DNA of 64,000 nt from Cristatella mucedo. Taxonomy: Eukaryota; Bryozoa; Phylactolaemata; Cristatellidae. The DNA lies in the NCBI GenBank assembly GCA_009760855.2, contig WPIO01000068.1, positions 498,501-562,500 on the forward strand, in the 5' to 3' direction. Under the pieces are notes generated by a model, which did no database searches, was not told the origin of the DNA, and was given only the letters and a program-made list of their open reading frames with translations. This document shows positions 62,695-64,000 of this stretch, in pieces (the first letter of the stretch is position 1; every line of letters begins with the position of its first letter). The position numbers were made by a program, and so were the translations under genes.

Positions 62695-63415
62695 TAATAA
62701 TAATAATAAAAATAATAAACAATAGATATAGATCCTCATAGAGCTCAATCTCTTTTAAGGCACTTTGAATTGTAGTTTGTTCGCACAGCAGAGAGCCAGC
62801 AGATGCCTAACACCGACAGTTTATTACCAACGCACGGAGCCGTAGAGCGCACGGCTCCCTTCAGCCCCTACTCTCGCTCGACCCCCCCCCCCCACTCCTC
62901 CGCTCTCCAGTCCACCATCTCCCCACCAGCGGGTTACCGGCCAGTGTCCATACCACATCGCAGGCGGACCACAGCTGTGCACCGGCCGACCCAGATGGTG
63001 AATCCACCATCTGGCCACCAGTGGGTTACTGGCCTGTGTCCACGCCACATCACAGGCTCATCAGAGGAGCCGGCATACAATACATACATACACACGTACA
63101 TACGAACTACAGAATTTGCCGTACAGGAGGCACGATCAAATGGTTAGTGGTATCATGATCGATAAGCAGCAAGAGTGACATGGTTAGTTATAACATGCAC
63201 CGGGTCAGCATGCAATTATAGTGAGTGGCAGCGGGCACAGTGTCAGCACGCATAAGCGCACAAAGGACGAATCACGTGGACTAACCGAATGCTGCGACAA
63301 ATAGATGAATTGTTGGCTACTTTTTAAATGTGGCGAAGTGTGGGGATGTCGTAACGCCAGTCGGAAGTGAGCTCCAGGCTTTGAGAGCATACAAACTAAA
63401 GCCACGGTCTCCAGA
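62695..63415 (-). mobile_element. LINE-A 3' end split by a 341-bp insertion
   Basis: The AATAATAATAATAAAAATAA tail and TCAATCTCTTTTAAGGCACT run to 62,770. LINE-A resumes at 63,112 with GGAGGCACGATCAAATGG, the 3' UTR and the ORF2 end (GAGCTCCAGGCTTTGAGAGC) to about 63,415. Confidence 0.85.
62771..63111. mobile_element. 341-bp insertion with short inverted ends
   Basis: It starts TGTAGTTTGTTCG and ends CGAACTACA, giving short inverted ends (TGTAGTT). GAAT is duplicated on both sides. Inside are a C homopolymer (about 62,882-62,892) and a roughly 50-bp direct duplication (62,921-62,973 and 63,004-63,056) built on CCACCATCT and GGGTTAC. The family is unknown. Confidence 0.65.
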
Positions 63416-64000
63416 GGAGCCGTGCACGGGCCTCGCCTCAGCTCGTCACGTCCGGCCGGCGTCTGCAACATCTTAGCCTGAAAGCGCGCTGATTGGCCAG
63501 CAATTTGCAGACTCCAACAAACTTGGCTTGGAGGAGCGAATTATTTTCAATTACGTTGCAGACGCGTTCGTTGCTATGGGAGGTAGCTGTTCCCACGGTT
63601 CTGGAAGCGTCCGCCACCAGCGACGCAGCTTCCGCGAAATTCCGATGGCGGCTCGTTACGACTCTATTTTCATCCAGGCAAATCCAGGCGAACAAAAAAG
63701 TGTTCTTTCCGCAGTCCCCTAATGGATGAGCTGTATGCACGCAAAACACGAGATTAAACGGGAGGACACTTTCGGCTCGCTAATGCTCAAAACCACGCTC
63801 GCGGGCCGTCTACTTTTGTCCCTTGGCGATTCGATTTAGCGAAAGCCTGCTTTCGGCGGGCCGCCTCGTTAAAGATGAGTGCTTTCAGCCCTGAGTAGCC
63901 TACTTTACAGCTGGTAGCCGCTGATACGGCTAATGCTATAATGCGCCCGTGTACATGCGACTTGCACTCTTAGCCCTAACTTGCGATGACACAAGGGATA
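63416..64000. other. Unassigned right edge
   Basis: The LINE-A match stops near 63,415 and a more CpG-rich sequence follows. Overlapping frames at 63,438-63,749 (minus) and 63,528-63,722 (plus) have no recognised domain. A gene could continue beyond the window. Confidence 0.4.

Overview
This window reads as a gene-poor, repeat-dense stretch of an animal nuclear genome, most likely an invertebrate. The evidence is a spliced gene with GT-AG intron borders, tRNA-derived SINEs, several non-LTR retrotransposon (LINE) families with microsatellite-like tails, Tc1/mariner and hAT DNA transposon fossils, and exceptionally long (GA)n, (GT)n and (GATA)n microsatellites. I see no operons, bacterial genes, rRNA, CRISPR or intact tRNA gene. 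The species cannot be fixed from the sequence.

The only convincing cellular gene is an ATP-grasp domain protein on the + strand. It has at least two exons, 34,903-35,191 and 36,410-37,395, separated by a 1,218-bp phase-1 intron. That intron carries a long (GT)n tract and a near-perfect 77-nt hairpin. Two SINEs lie directly upstream of the first visible exon.

The rest is mostly mobile-element strata. LINE-A is a CR1/L2-like family with a YADD reverse transcriptase and a conserved 3' tail ending in (AAT/ATT)n. It has many copies on both strands: 0.2-1.0, 11.5, 15.0, 19.6-20.8, 24.7, 46.6-48.6, 49.7-50.9, 55.8-57.1, 57.4-58.8, 58.9-60.6 and 62.7-63.4 kb. LINE-B is a second CR1/L2-like family ending in ATTAC-type repeats (4.0, 9.9, 10.5, 13.3, 38.9, 46.8-47.45 and 58.8 kb). 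A third element at 24.9-26.1 kb carries the C-terminal restriction-like-endonuclease region of an R2/R4/NeSL-type LINE and is flanked by a long target duplication. SINE-1 is tRNA-derived with A and B boxes and has about 11 copies. SINE-2 is tRNA-derived and has about 5 copies; its tail matches the LINE-A tail, suggesting it is mobilised by LINE-A.

DNA transposons include a 188-bp SPIN-like hAT element with a perfect 8-bp target duplication (61.6 kb), a hAT transposase C-terminus (49.0-49.2 kb), two Tc1 transposase fossils (16.4-17.2 and 42.35-42.7 kb) and a 920-bp TA-flanked inverted-repeat element (43.3-44.2 kb). Several insertions are nested, so a relative order of events can be read. Two (GA)n arrays sit inside LINE-A sequence, one exactly between two codons of the reverse transcriptase, linking retrotransposons to microsatellite growth. 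I found no convincing new multi-gene system; the best leads are the SPIN-like element, the LINE/SINE tail sharing, the microsatellite insertions into LINEs and the intronic hairpin.
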